Below are positions 56,095-64,000 of a stretch of DNA of 64,000 bases, piece after piece. The DNA lies in assembly GCA_001899205.1 (NCBI GenBank), contig MKVL01000005.1, positions 287,084 to 351,083 on the forward strand, written 5' to 3'. Source of the DNA: Mesorhizobium sp. 65-26. GTDB taxonomy: Bacteria > Pseudomonadota > Alphaproteobacteria > Rhizobiales > Rhizobiaceae. A program made the translations under genes and the position numbers. Under the pieces are notes generated by a model. The model saw only the letters and a program-made list of their open reading frames with translations. It searched no databases and was not told the DNA's origin. The stretch's first letter is position 1. Each line of letters begins with the position of its first letter.

Positions 56095-57407
56095 GCGCGC
56101 TGAAACTGCTCTCCCGCACCAAGCTCTACTGGGGGCTGATCGCGATCTTCCTGATCGGCGTGCTCGGCTCGCCGATCAGCTCCAAGGGCAACAACATCTT
56201 CCTGTCCTACGGCAACCTGCTCGACGTGCTGCGCCAGGTGTCGACCACCGGCCTGATCGCCACCGGCATGACGGCGGTGATCATCACCGGCGGCATCGAC
56301 CTCTCCGTCGGCTCGCTGATGGCCATCTGCTCGGTTGTCTGCGCCATGCTGCTGACGGTGCCGGGCGTAACGTCGGCGGCGGTGCTCGGCATACCCGCGG
56401 TCGCCGTCACGGCGCTGTTCATCGGCATCGTCGCCACGCGCTTCGTGTTCCTCAACCTCGCCAAGTCCGGCGCGGGCGGCGCGACAGGCCGCGAGACAGG
56501 CCTCGACGCCGCGCGCGGCGTGATGGCGCCACTGGTCGCCGGCGCGGTGCTGTGCGGCCTCACCCTGTGGTTCCTGGTGCCGCAGGTGGAGCCCAAGTTC
56601 GGCGTGCTCGGCGTGCTGCTGGTAGCACCCTGCGTCGGGCTTCTGTTCGGCGCGCTCAACGGCTTCATCATCGTCGCCGGCCGGCTGCAGCCCTTCATCG
56701 TGACGCTGGCGATGATGGTGACCGCGCTCGGCATCGCCCGGCTCACCGCCGGCCAGAACAATGCCGTGCTGCCGGTCTACACCGGGTCGAACGCGACGGA
56801 GGATTTCGAGCTTCTGCGTTCGATGGTGTTCGGCGTCATCCCGATGCCCGGCCTGTTCTTCCTCGGCGCCATGCTCCTCTACGGCGCGGTGCTGCGCTTC
56901 ACGCCCTTCGGCCGCTATGTCTACGCCATCGGCGGCAACGAAGAGGCGGCGCGGCTCTCCGGCATCGCCGCCGGCCGCGTCAAGATCGCCACCTATGCCG
57001 TGTCGGGACTGCTGGCCGGCATTGCGGCCGTGCTCTATGTCGCGCAATATCGCCAGGGCAAGCCCGACGCCGGCGCGGGGCTCGAGCTCGACGCGATCGC
57101 CGCGGTCGTCATCGGCGGCACCAGCCTGATGGGCGGGCGCGGCAGCCTGACCGGCACCTTCTGCGGCGTGCTGATCTTCGGGCTCTTGTCCAACATCCTG
57201 CAGCTCCACAACATCAACTCCAACCTTCAGCTCGTGCTGAAGGGCATGATCATCATCGGCACCGTGCTCGTTCAGGAGCGCAACGTCGCCGATCTTCTCG
57301 CCTATCTGCGCCTGCCCGCCGGGCAGACGACGCACAAGGAAACGGCCGCCGCACAACGGCCGTCGCAGGAGACACCGTCTCTCAATCTCGGAGGAAACAA
57401 GAAATGA
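56091..57407 (+). CDS. CUT2-type sugar ABC transporter permease (long form)
   Basis: This 438-residue permease of the RbsC type has about ten helices and the family's MTAVIITGGIDLSVGSLMA motif near residues 59-77, and AYVSGLLAGIAAVLY-like (TYAVSGLLAGIAAVLYV) plus GGTSLMGGRGSLTGT near the C-terminus. At 438 residues it is about 100 longer than RbsC; the extra length is an insert near residues 110-180 (SGAGGATGRETGLDAARG, then extra hydrophobic segments) and a hydrophilic tail. It starts within the ATPase stop codon, and the binding-protein gene begins within its own stop. Confidence 0.92.
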   Translation: MSALKLLSRTKLYWGLIAIFLIGVLGSPISSKGNNIFLSYGNLLDVLRQVSTTGLIATGMTAVIITGGIDLSVGSLMAICSVVCAMLLTVPGVTSAAVLGIPAVAVTALFIGIVATRFVFLNLAKSGAGGATGRETGLDAARGVMAPLVAGAVLCGLTLWFLVPQVEPKFGVLGVLLVAPCVGLLFGALNGFIIVAGRLQPFIVTLAMMVTALGIARLTAGQNNAVLPVYTGSNATEDFELLRSMVFGVIPMPGLFFLGAMLLYGAVLRFTPFGRYVYAIGGNEEAARLSGIAAGRVKIATYAVSGLLAGIAAVLYVAQYRQGKPDAGAGLELDAIAAVVIGGTSLMGGRGSLTGTFCGVLIFGLLSNILQLHNINSNLQLVLKGMIIIGTVLVQERNVADLLAYLRLPAGQTTHKETAAAQRPSQETPSLNLGGNKK

Positions 57408-58372
57408 AACGACGTGACATGCTGAAGCTTGCCGCCCTCGGCGCGGCACTGCTGACCACGACCGCGCTTCTGACCCCCGGCAACGCCTTCGCCCAGGACA
57501 AGAAGTGGAAGATCGGCTTCTCGCAGGTGACGACCATCGAGCCCTGGCGCGCCCAGTTCAACAAGGACATCCTGGCCGAGGCCGCCAAGCATCCCGACGT
57601 GGAGCTGATCGTCACCGACGGCGAGGACAAGACCGAAAAGCAGGTCGCCGACGTCGAGAACCTGATCCGCCAGGAAGTCGACGCGCTGCTGGTGTCGCCG
57701 AAGGAATCGGCCGGCCTGACCGGTGTCGTGCAGCAGGCGATCGATGCCAAGATCCCGGTCTTCGTGCTCGACCGCAACGTCGACACCAAGGACTTCACGC
57801 AGTTCGTCGGCGGCGACAACAAGCTGATCGGCCGGGCGGCCGGCGAATACGCCGTCGAGCTTCTGGGCGGCAAGGGCAAGGCGGCCGGCAACGTCGTGGA
57901 GATCTGGGGCGGCATGGGCACCCAGCCGGCGCATGACCGCCATGACGGCTTCCACGAATTCACCGACAAGGAGCCGGGCATCAAGTACCTGCTCGACCAG
58001 CAGTCGGGCGACTGGAAGCAGGACCAGGCCTACAACATCATGGCCAACGCGCTGAAGACCAACGAGAAGATCGACCTCGTCTACGGCCACAACGACCCGA
58101 TGGCCTATGGCGCCTATCTCGCCGCCAAGGACGTCGGACGCGAAAAGGACATCAAGTTCATCGGCATCGACGGCCTGCCGAACGAAGGCGTGCAGATGGT
58201 GAACAAGGGCGAGCTGACGGCGACCTTCACCTACGTGACGCCAGGCGCCGAGGGCCTGCGCCAGGCGATCAAGTTCCTGAAGGGCGAGAAGGTGGAAAAG
58301 ACCATCACGCTGCCGACGGAGAAGATCACCAAGGAGAATGCCGCCGAGGTGCTGAAGGCCAACGGCCTCTGA
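57404..58372 (+). CDS. CUT2-type sugar-binding protein
   Basis: This 322-residue periplasmic protein has a signal that looks Tat-like (MKRRDMLKLAALGAALL, cleavage after GNAFA near residue 30). The mature part starts WKIGFSQVTTIEPWRAQ and includes VDALLVSPKESAGLTGVV (near 95-112), VFVLDRNVDTKDFTQFVGGD, and the GHNDPMAYGAYLAA sugar contact region near 225. It captures the sugar for the ATPase and permease encoded upstream. GGAGG lies 9 bases before the ATG at 57404. Its last 77 codons and the terminator are duplicated 1.5 kb downstream. Confidence 0.93.
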   Translation: MKRRDMLKLAALGAALLTTTALLTPGNAFAQDKKWKIGFSQVTTIEPWRAQFNKDILAEAAKHPDVELIVTDGEDKTEKQVADVENLIRQEVDALLVSPKESAGLTGVVQQAIDAKIPVFVLDRNVDTKDFTQFVGGDNKLIGRAAGEYAVELLGGKGKAAGNVVEIWGGMGTQPAHDRHDGFHEFTDKEPGIKYLLDQQSGDWKQDQAYNIMANALKTNEKIDLVYGHNDPMAYGAYLAAKDVGREKDIKFIGIDGLPNEGVQMVNKGELTATFTYVTPGAEGLRQAIKFLKGEKVEKTITLPTEKITKENAAEVLKANGL

Positions 58373-58432
58373 GGGCACGCACTGCATCCGCCGCGGCGTC
58401 GGAAACGGCGCCGCGGCGGATGCGTTTGGGCG
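58135..58432 (+). repeat. Direct repeat flanking the oxygenase gene, copy 1
   Basis: This 298-base stretch, the last 79 codons of the sugar-binding-protein gene plus its terminator, recurs at 59626-59921 with about 8 substitutions and a 2-base deletion (about 97% identical). Confidence 0.92.
58384..58423 (+). terminator. Terminator of the sugar ABC operon
   Basis: A perfect 15-bp GC-rich stem (58384-58398 with 58409-58423) and 10-base loop, 11 bases past the stop, followed by GTTT. A copy with a 2-base deletion follows the duplicated gene fragment near 59875-59912. Confidence 0.8.
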
Positions 58433-58562
58433 CCACGTCGACTCCAGCAAATCCGCATTAGGGCAAGATTGCACGCCGGATTGCAGGCTGTGCGCGGCAG
58501 AGCCAACTCCCTTGCGATGTCGCTCCGCTTGCGACAGGATTGCTGCAACTGGAGGTTAGCCT

Positions 58563-59624
58563 ATGACGCCAGACACCTTGCGATCCGACCACTTGCCACT
58601 CGACACTCCGCCCGTGCAATACCTGAACCTGGACCCGTCGCTTTATGTCCGCGACGATATATGGCAGCAGGAACGGGGCGACATTTTCGCGCGCAGCTGG
58701 CAGTTCATGGGGCCTGCCGCCTCGGTCGCGACATCAGGTCAATACCTTGCCATCGACATCGCCGGCACGCCGGTCTTCGCCGTGCGGGGCCGGGACGGCA
58801 CCTTGCGCGGATTCAAGAACGTCTGCCGCCACCGGGGGGCGAAACTTTTGCCCGACGGCGCGGGCAAATGCGGGCTGATCGTTTGTCCCTATCACAAATG
58901 GTCCTTCGCCGACACAGGGCGGCTGGTGCAGGCCCCGTGGTATGGCAAGGATCCCGCGATCATCGCCGAGGACTGGCCGCTGGAGACGGTGCAGTTGTCC
59001 GAATGGCGCGGGCTGCTCTTCGCGGCGCTCGACCCGAAGGAAAGTCTCCTGGATCAACTTGGCTCTCTGCCCGCCGAACTGGCGGAAGAGCCGTTGGAGA
59101 CCTATGCCGCCACCGATCAGGCCACTGTCAGCTTTGCGGCGAACTGGAAAATCTACACCGACAATTTCGTCGAAGGCTACCACATCCCTGGCACGCATCC
59201 CTCGTTCTACGCTGCCATCGACTTCGAAGCTTTCCAGACCACCGCCCATCCCGGCTATGTCCGGATGACCGCACCGCCGAAAGACGGTCTGTTCTATCGC
59301 GGCAAATGGCTATGGATGTGGCCTAACTGGACGCTGTCGCTTTTCGATGGCGGCATGAACGTCAGCCGGATCAACCCGACCTCACCGCATCACACGGACC
59401 AGCACTACCATTTCTTCTTTGCCGACACCTCCGCGGAAGCATCCGAGAGCAGGGCGAAATCCGTGCAAGGCACCCTGGCCGTGGTACGCGAGGACTACAC
59501 CATCTGCGCCGATACGCATCGCAACTATGCCGCGGGGGCCTATAGCTCCGGCCCGCTTTCGGGGCGGCATGAGCGGGGAGTGCAGTATTTCCAGGAACGG
59601 GTCGCTGCAGCACTGGGGCTGTGA
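58563..59624 (+). CDS. Rieske-type aromatic-ring hydroxylating oxygenase alpha subunit
   Basis: This 353-residue oxygenase component has a Rieske 2Fe-2S site (Cys88-Arg-His90 and Cys108-Pro-Tyr-His111 in VCRHRGAK and VCPYHKW) and a catalytic domain with the mononuclear iron signature NWKIYTDNFVEGYHIPGTHP (near residues 196-215: Asp, two His). No reductase or ferredoxin gene is nearby, so it must borrow electron donors. It may act on an aromatic acid, a betaine or another methylated amine; the family covers all. It lies between two direct repeats of the preceding operon end, so it seems to have arrived as an insertion. Confidence 0.88.
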   Translation: MTPDTLRSDHLPLDTPPVQYLNLDPSLYVRDDIWQQERGDIFARSWQFMGPAASVATSGQYLAIDIAGTPVFAVRGRDGTLRGFKNVCRHRGAKLLPDGAGKCGLIVCPYHKWSFADTGRLVQAPWYGKDPAIIAEDWPLETVQLSEWRGLLFAALDPKESLLDQLGSLPAELAEEPLETYAATDQATVSFAANWKIYTDNFVEGYHIPGTHPSFYAAIDFEAFQTTAHPGYVRMTAPPKDGLFYRGKWLWMWPNWTLSLFDGGMNVSRINPTSPHHTDQHYHFFFADTSAEASESRAKSVQGTLAVVREDYTICADTHRNYAAGAYSSGPLSGRHERGVQYFQERVAAALGL

Positions 59625-59863
59625 GCGGACGCGAGAAGGACATCAAGTTCATCGGCATCGACGGCCTGCCGAACGAAGGCGTGCAGAAGGTGAACAAGGG
59701 CGAGCTGACGGCGACCTTCACCTATGTGACGCCGGGCGCCGAGGGCCTGCGCCAGGCGATCAAGTTCCTGAAGGGCGAGAAGGTGGAGAAGACCATCACT
59801 CTGCCGACGGAGAAGATCACCAAGGAGAATGCCGCTGAGGTGCTGAAGGCCAACGGCCTCTGA
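59621..59863 (+). pseudogene. Duplicated 3' fragment of the sugar-binding-protein gene
   Basis: A GTG overlapping the oxygenase stop opens an 80-codon frame in which 77 codons repeat residues 246-322 of the complete binding protein (REKDIKFIGIDGLPNEG start, EVLKANGL end), with one amino-acid change (Met to Lys). It lacks signal peptide and the first domain, so it cannot be functional as a binding protein. Confidence 0.9.
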
Positions 59864-59921
59864 GGGCACGGACTGCATCCGCCGCGGCGTCGGAAACGGC
59901 GCCGCGGGATGCGTTTGGGCG
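59626..59921 (+). repeat. Direct repeat flanking the oxygenase gene, copy 2
   Basis: Second copy of the 298-base segment at 58135-58432. Most differences are at third codon positions, as expected from a diverged allele and not from damage. Confidence 0.92.
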
Positions 59922-59933
59922 GCATGAGTTGCG

Positions 59934-60116
59934 ATGGACTGGTGCCCGTGGATCGACAGGGCAATGCGGCTGGATGGAGCACCGAACGTTGTGTTTGGGC
60001 CGGAAGCAGACGGCAGTTTCTCGCTGTCAGAAAACGATAATCGACATTCGCCGAGCTTCCGAACGCAGTGGGCTCTGCCCAGCCACGGATCACCCAGCCC
60101 CAGTCGAACGACCTGA
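59934..60116 (+). other. Gap with a possible gene remnant
   Basis: The 59864-60162 stretch has no complete gene. A 60-codon frame (MDWCPWIDRAMRLDGAPN start) has a plausible protein-like first half (VVFGPEADGSFSLSENDN) but no ribosome site and a poor second half. It may be a decayed fragment or chance. Confidence 0.2.
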
Positions 60117-60162
60117 AAATCAGCGCGACGAGCCATCCCTACAGCAGTACAGGTCTTTGATG

Positions 60163-61413
60163 CTATTTCATGGTAAAGATCAGATCGTCGAAATAGCCTG
60201 CTGCCAAGGGGGTCGTCTCGATGAGCATCTTCCGGACGCTAGCACGTGCCGCGTCTCCGGCCCAGATAACCGCAGCGCGCTCGCTCCCCTTCAAGTTCTG
60301 AAGATTTGACGTGCCATGTACAAGCGCACCGCGCGCGCGTTGAGCCGCTTTCATTTTGCTGAAGGCATCTCGGCGGTTCGCGGGATCATGGTACAGAAAC
60401 ATTGCAAGGCGGAACCCGACCTTGTAGCTTAGTCCGCCGGGAAGCCCATCGGTGGAGTCGCCATAGAGCGCCTCAAGGGCAACGATGTGGTCCAGAAACG
60501 TATCCTCGAGTCGCCTCCTCTCGGCTCCGATTCTGACTCGCTCCAGCGCCAAATGCAGGCTATTTGGGTGACCCTTTGCTGCGACCAATTTAATAAGGCC
60601 TGACAAGTCAGCCGCCCCTTCCTTGGATAGCTTGTACTCGGCCGACCCACATACCGGAGTTTCGGGGGTCCACATTTGTCCCGTGTCCAATGTAATAGCG
60701 CCCGGCTTGTCAGGGATGCTGCGCGTTGTCGTCACACCTACGTGACCAGGACCGAGAAGGCGAAGGGTAGGAACAATCGGCGACTGAAGACGCTGCCACT
60801 CATTAATCGCTGGATGCTCGTCATTGAATGAGAACTCTTTCGTCCACTCGAGGCAGAATTTCCACTCGCCAAAGTCCGGCGGGAATTTGTTCCACCCACT
60901 CGCGAGCCGATAGGCTTCCTCATCCGACATCCGCCGAATTACGTAACCATTTCCGCAGTCAATGTGGTCGACTTCGCAAATGAACCCTTCTAGGGGGCTC
61001 CATTTTCTGACAACGAACACGCCGCGCGCGATGCTCTCCGCCAGGTTGTCGGCCATATGCTCGGCGAAGTCCCGATCGACTTCGGCGCGAGGAACCGAGT
61101 GCATGTGGGTCATCAACAATGCGTGGGCAATCGCGCTCGAACTAAGCATGTCCTTGTGGGGTGAAGAAGACGTGTCTCTCAGCGTCGTATAGACTTTGTC
61201 GCCCTCCAGAGCCTTAGCGAAATCCACGTAACACGGTGCATCGGCGAGGTGGCGGGCGAGAAAATAGCCGATGTCCGGTACGGCGGGCATCGTGTAGGAT
61301 TTCTGTCCGTTCTGGGCTGTGTTAATGGTCGCGAGCGACCACGTGCTTTCCACCCCCTCGTCAGCTAGCCACTCAAAGGCATCCTTGAGGAAATTAGTGA
61401 CAATCGCGCGCAC
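60163..61413 (-). CDS. HEPN-domain protein, ApeA-like
   Basis: This 416-residue protein is unlike its GC-rich neighbours in base use. The C-terminal 110 residues look like an Apea-type HEPN domain: LDHIVALEALYGD (near 307-319), GFRLAMFLYHDPANRRDAFS (near 333-352) and AAQRARGALVHGTSN, where Arg361-x4-His366 is the HEPN RNase motif. The first 290 residues (with ICEVDHIDCGNGYVIRRMSD) match nothing I know and may sense a trigger. Many HEPN proteins are RNases in anti-phage or toxin systems. The next gene upstream, same strand and 249 bases away, has a nuclease-like domain. Defence is inference. Confidence 0.7.
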   Translation of the reverse strand: MRAIVTNFLKDAFEWLADEGVESTWSLATINTAQNGQKSYTMPAVPDIGYFLARHLADAPCYVDFAKALEGDKVYTTLRDTSSSPHKDMLSSSAIAHALLMTHMHSVPRAEVDRDFAEHMADNLAESIARGVFVVRKWSPLEGFICEVDHIDCGNGYVIRRMSDEEAYRLASGWNKFPPDFGEWKFCLEWTKEFSFNDEHPAINEWQRLQSPIVPTLRLLGPGHVGVTTTRSIPDKPGAITLDTGQMWTPETPVCGSAEYKLSKEGAADLSGLIKLVAAKGHPNSLHLALERVRIGAERRRLEDTFLDHIVALEALYGDSTDGLPGGLSYKVGFRLAMFLYHDPANRRDAFSKMKAAQRARGALVHGTSNLQNLKGSERAAVIWAGDAARASVRKMLIETTPLAAGYFDDLIFTMK

Positions 61414-61662
61414 GGCTTCTCCCCTACGAAGGCGGCGATAGTATCAGGATACCGGCTGACACGAAAATGGCCGGAAACTTGCCCGGGAGATCATCGTCTC
61501 GAGTTGGCCCAGCCGGAATCTGCTCGCGCGCTCAATCAAGTTATGATTCGGAGCGGTAACCGTGCCGCCAAATCGGACTAATCGGACTAAGCCGTCAAGG
61601 ACATCAGCCAGACTGATTGGACGGAACAACAGCACCAGACACCGGGCGGTATCAAGACGTCT

Positions 61663-63252
61663 TCATGGCCGTCTTCCAGATTCAATAGCTGCTATTTGAC
61701 CTTCGCAATATGTCATGCGGAGGTCATCATCATCCATCTGCTCCAATTCGGCTCGGTCTCGATGGGCGCCGAACCAGTCCAGCATCTGCTGCCGAGACAG
61801 CCCGGCATTCACCTCCATCAGCCACTCGAAGAGCTCGAAGTTGTCGTTGGGGTGTTTCGTCGTGGGCTCGACACGGCCGAAGTAGGCATTCGGTACCTCG
61901 CGGTATTCGGCGAGGTCGTCATCACTGAGTGGCCCTTTCATGATGATACTCTCACCGTCATGCGTCCATACGCCAACGAGCACTTCCCTGGCTTGTTCAT
62001 CGACCGACGCGGTGGTGACAGTTCCAATCACGCCATCGCCGAAATCGTAGGTCTCGCCGATAAGCACGCGATTGCTCGGGCGGCCAAACGCATCTGACGC
62101 AAGCTTCCCGTCAAAGGTGGGTGGGAAGGTACTGTATCGACTTATGGCTTGGGCGACATCGAAGGCGTCTATGTGCTTGCGCTTGGCCTTAAACGCGTCG
62201 ATCACACGACGCACTCCCGGCCTACCGAACTCGGGAATTCCGAGCCCGAAGGCGGCGCCCGCACACATCGGGGTTTCGTCTAGCTGTCGATGTGCGGACA
62301 TATTGGTCACAAAAACATAGGCGGTCGTTCCGCCAGGCAGTTCCTCTCGCTCATATTTCTCGAGGCGGTGCAACGCAGTTTCAAAATGACCTGGCGTCCC
62401 ATCGGGCATCAGCAACGGTGGGGCGTTGAGGTCAATAAAGATCAAGCGCTCGTCGTCAGCGGGCTTGGCCAGCGCCCTATTGAGATGGGGTACGAGCTGT
62501 CGCAACGGCTTCTGGTCACTGCCGCCGTCGTTCGACGTACGTCCTAGGAGCCCATTCACGGCGCGCATTTTGGCCTCGACCCAATACCGCTTGCCGGTCT
62601 TCTTCGACACCGCAGCGAACTCGCAGTGCTTTGCGTCACCGTTGGTCTCGTCTTCCAAGGTCAATTCGAAGCCCGCCCTAATGAGAATGTTCGCAACAAT
62701 GAGCTCGTAGTAGGCGCCCTGAAACTGGGTGGGGTCCTTGAGCCGATTGATAAGCCGGGCCTGCAGTTCGACATTGTGGTCGAGCAGGAAGAGGCTGTAA
62801 GCCACACCGAGGTAGCACGTTACCACCCCAGTTATGGGGCAGGAATGAACGACACCCGGCGCCTTAACGACGCTCTGCTGATATTTGCAATAGGTCTCGT
62901 ACCATTGCATGATCGGATGGCGCTTGTCGAACGGCTTCGCAAGCTCGGCGTTGCCCCACGCCGAGTCGAGCTTGCGCTTGATGTAGTCGGCAAGGAAGTC
63001 AGGGAAGGTCTTCCAGTCCTGCGAGAAATACACGGTGTTGCCGACGCCAACGATTTGATGGTCGTTAAGCTTCGCACCGATGATGGGTTTGCTTAGTCCC
63101 TGCTGGCGCTGGCGCACAATTTCTTCAGCCTCGCGTCGCTCCAACATTGCCCGGAGGTCAGCAGGCGACGGCATGCCGTCAAGCCTGTCGTGACAGTGCT
63201 TGAACTTCATGCCGCTGCCACACGGGCAGGGAGCATTGCGTCCAATTTTCAT
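61663..63252 (-). CDS. SEC-C zinc-motif protein with PD-(D/E)XK-like nuclease domain
   Basis: This 529-residue protein opens with a SEC-C motif, Cys9-Pro-Cys11 and Cys20-His21 in APCPCGSGMKFKHCH, a zinc finger like that of SecA. Near residues 175-235 is a likely PD-(D/E)XK nuclease core: Glu183 in a helix (GAYYELIVANILI), Glu211 (KHCEFAAV) and Glu226-x-Lys228 (RYWVEAKMR), the E-D/E-ExK layout. A domain near 280-350 and a C-terminal part (VGVWTHDGESIIMKGPLSDD) are unfamiliar. It is on the same strand as the HEPN gene downstream. No upstream methylase is seen, so it is not a plain restriction enzyme. Confidence 0.7.
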   Translation of the reverse strand: MKIGRNAPCPCGSGMKFKHCHDRLDGMPSPADLRAMLERREAEEIVRQRQQGLSKPIIGAKLNDHQIVGVGNTVYFSQDWKTFPDFLADYIKRKLDSAWGNAELAKPFDKRHPIMQWYETYCKYQQSVVKAPGVVHSCPITGVVTCYLGVAYSLFLLDHNVELQARLINRLKDPTQFQGAYYELIVANILIRAGFELTLEDETNGDAKHCEFAAVSKKTGKRYWVEAKMRAVNGLLGRTSNDGGSDQKPLRQLVPHLNRALAKPADDERLIFIDLNAPPLLMPDGTPGHFETALHRLEKYEREELPGGTTAYVFVTNMSAHRQLDETPMCAGAAFGLGIPEFGRPGVRRVIDAFKAKRKHIDAFDVAQAISRYSTFPPTFDGKLASDAFGRPSNRVLIGETYDFGDGVIGTVTTASVDEQAREVLVGVWTHDGESIIMKGPLSDDDLAEYREVPNAYFGRVEPTTKHPNDNFELFEWLMEVNAGLSRQQMLDWFGAHRDRAELEQMDDDDLRMTYCEGQIAAIESGRRP

Positions 63253-63560
63253 CTAGACTCGAGTCGTCTGAGGGGGGCAGACAATACTCCCGAATCGTAG
63301 CCCGTCCAAGTCGCTAGTCGAGTTCGGGGACAGCGCCTAGTCTCCGCTTTCGGGAAAAAGCACGGTGGTCCTCAATGGCCGAGATGAGGTGCAAAATAAC
63401 AGTTGCTGCTCGACCGAAACCGTGCGCGATCTGCGTTTCCTCCCAGCTCCGGGCGCCTTCTTGGCTCCACCCACCACTCCCATCTCAAAATTGATCCTCC
63501 TGTATCGGCCAAGCCAACAACTGTGCTAAGCGCCAGCCGAACAACCATAGGAGTACCTGA
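63253..63560. other. 308-base gap without a gene
   Basis: The gap lies between two divergent genes and must hold both promoters. Apart from the AGGAG ribosome site of the following small gene I see no clear motif, palindrome or RNA. A long minus-strand frame crosses it but has no protein-like pattern. Confidence 0.6.
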
Positions 63561-63794
63561 ATGAGCGAACCGACCGTGGCGGATGCAATCGACGGCATCT
63601 ACGCATCGCTCCGAGCGGACAATGCCGACCTCGACGCGCATATCGCGACCCTCAAGGCCGCGCTGGCGCGGGCGGGTGTGAAGGAGGCCGTGTTCGACCC
63701 GGCAAAGCTTGCGCAGGGCAACCGCTCGGGCCGGAAGCTGATGCAGGCTTATTTTCGGCAGCGAGGCGTGACGGTGAAGTACTCGACGCCGTGA
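63561..63794 (+). CDS. Small helical protein of 77 residues
   Basis: AGGAG at about 63550-63555 sets the ATG. The product has an amphipathic helix (IYASLRADNADLDAHIATLK, then AALARAGVKEAVFD) and a basic C-terminal part (RSGRKLMQAYFRQRGVTVKY). I do not recognise it. It lacks a signal peptide and membrane helix. Its codon use is GC-rich like the bulk of the window, unlike the two genes before it. It is divergent from the SEC-C gene. Confidence 0.65.
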   Translation: MSEPTVADAIDGIYASLRADNADLDAHIATLKAALARAGVKEAVFDPAKLAQGNRSGRKLMQAYFRQRGVTVKYSTP

Positions 63795-63877
63795 GGCCAA
63801 TCGGGCGGCGAAGGCGCGGCTCGCCACACGATGTAAAGTGAACGCGAACCGGTCGTCAGCCCCTCTGATCAGGACCG

Positions 63878-63970
63878 GAGCGGTTCCGGTTGAAACGGAA
63901 CGTCGGAGCTGCTCTTTCTATTTGCCGCATTCGTGCGACGCCAGATGGTTTCGTCTGGCTGCAAGATGCT
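63878..63970. repeat. Dispersed palindromic repeat, copy 2
   Basis: About 93 bases related to 34478-34584 in the same order: GAGCGGTTCCGGTTGAAACG start, CGCAT/GTGCG hairpin, CCAGATG/CGTCTGG hairpin and AGATGCT end. Stem changes are compensated or remain G-T pairs relative to copy 1. Confidence 0.8.
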
Positions 63971-64000
63971 TGTCAAACGCCCCTGCCTTCATGGAAAGGG

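Noticed and set aside
61444-61635. 63-codon minus-strand frame between the HEPN and SEC-C genes
   Set aside because: No ribosome site and no protein-like pattern; the 249-base gap is treated as intergenic.
59926-63560. Genomic island integrated at a tRNA gene
   Set aside because: No tRNA gene, integrase or attachment-site repeat was found in the window, although the base composition differs.
63372-63827. 151-codon minus-strand frame at the right end
   Set aside because: It overlaps the better supported 77-codon plus-strand gene, which has a ribosome site and normal composition.

Overview
The window looks like chromosomal DNA of a high-GC alphaproteobacterium of the order Hyphomicrobiales, most likely Mesorhizobium or a close relative. 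The block dapD - dapE - truA - fmt - def - rmuC (29.4-38.8 kb) is a familiar rhizobial arrangement. The very GC-rich codon use, the mix of ABC and tripartite transporters and an intergenic palindromic repeat present twice also fit. No rRNA, tRNA, CRISPR array, transposase or integrase was seen.

Layout. 0-5 kb: an aldo/keto reductase cut by the window edge, a SnoaL-like protein, an orphan amino-acid binding protein, a hydroxyproline epimerase/proline racemase and a class I aminotransferase, probably an amino-acid use cluster. 4.9-7.5 kb: an FtsK-type translocase with no membrane anchor. 7.7-11.4 kb: TetR-controlled EmrAB-type efflux with two matched operators. 11.5-14.2 kb: periplasmic MsrB, then a fasciclin-domain protein beside a SigK/RskA-type ECF sigma and anti-sigma pair. 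14.4-24.6 kb: amidase, argB, a BchE-like radical SAM protein, Lrp/phhA, MarR with a divergent 55-residue membrane protein, a GMC oxidoreductase coupled to a tiny Tat-signal peptide, a diguanylate cyclase and a pyrimidine nucleotidase.

24.65-28.4 kb is the most unusual stretch. Three same-strand genes encode small secreted proteins made almost wholly of Asn-Gly repeats (9- or 13-residue units). Long-armed inverted repeats and a relic gene tail lie between them, and a cytoplasmic NarL-type two-component pair stands divergently beside them. 28.4-38.8 kb is largely housekeeping. 38.9-47.4 kb carries small enzymes and transporters, including a Gdx-type exporter preceded by a guanidine-II (mini-ykkC) riboswitch. 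47.5-53.1 kb holds a carrier-thioesterase protein with a cysteine nucleophile, a stand-alone adenylating enzyme, and a convergent TctC/TctAB transporter. 53.3-58.4 kb is a LacI-regulated sugar ABC transporter.

58.4-64 kb is accessory. A Rieske oxygenase gene is bracketed by two roughly 97% identical copies of the 3' end of the sugar-binding-protein gene and its terminator. Two genes with less GC-rich sequence follow: a HEPN-domain protein and a SEC-C plus PD-(D/E)XK-type nuclease-like protein, which together resemble a defence module. A small orphan gene and the second copy of the intergenic palindromic repeat close the window.

All functions come from reading motifs and gene order by eye. 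No database search was run.
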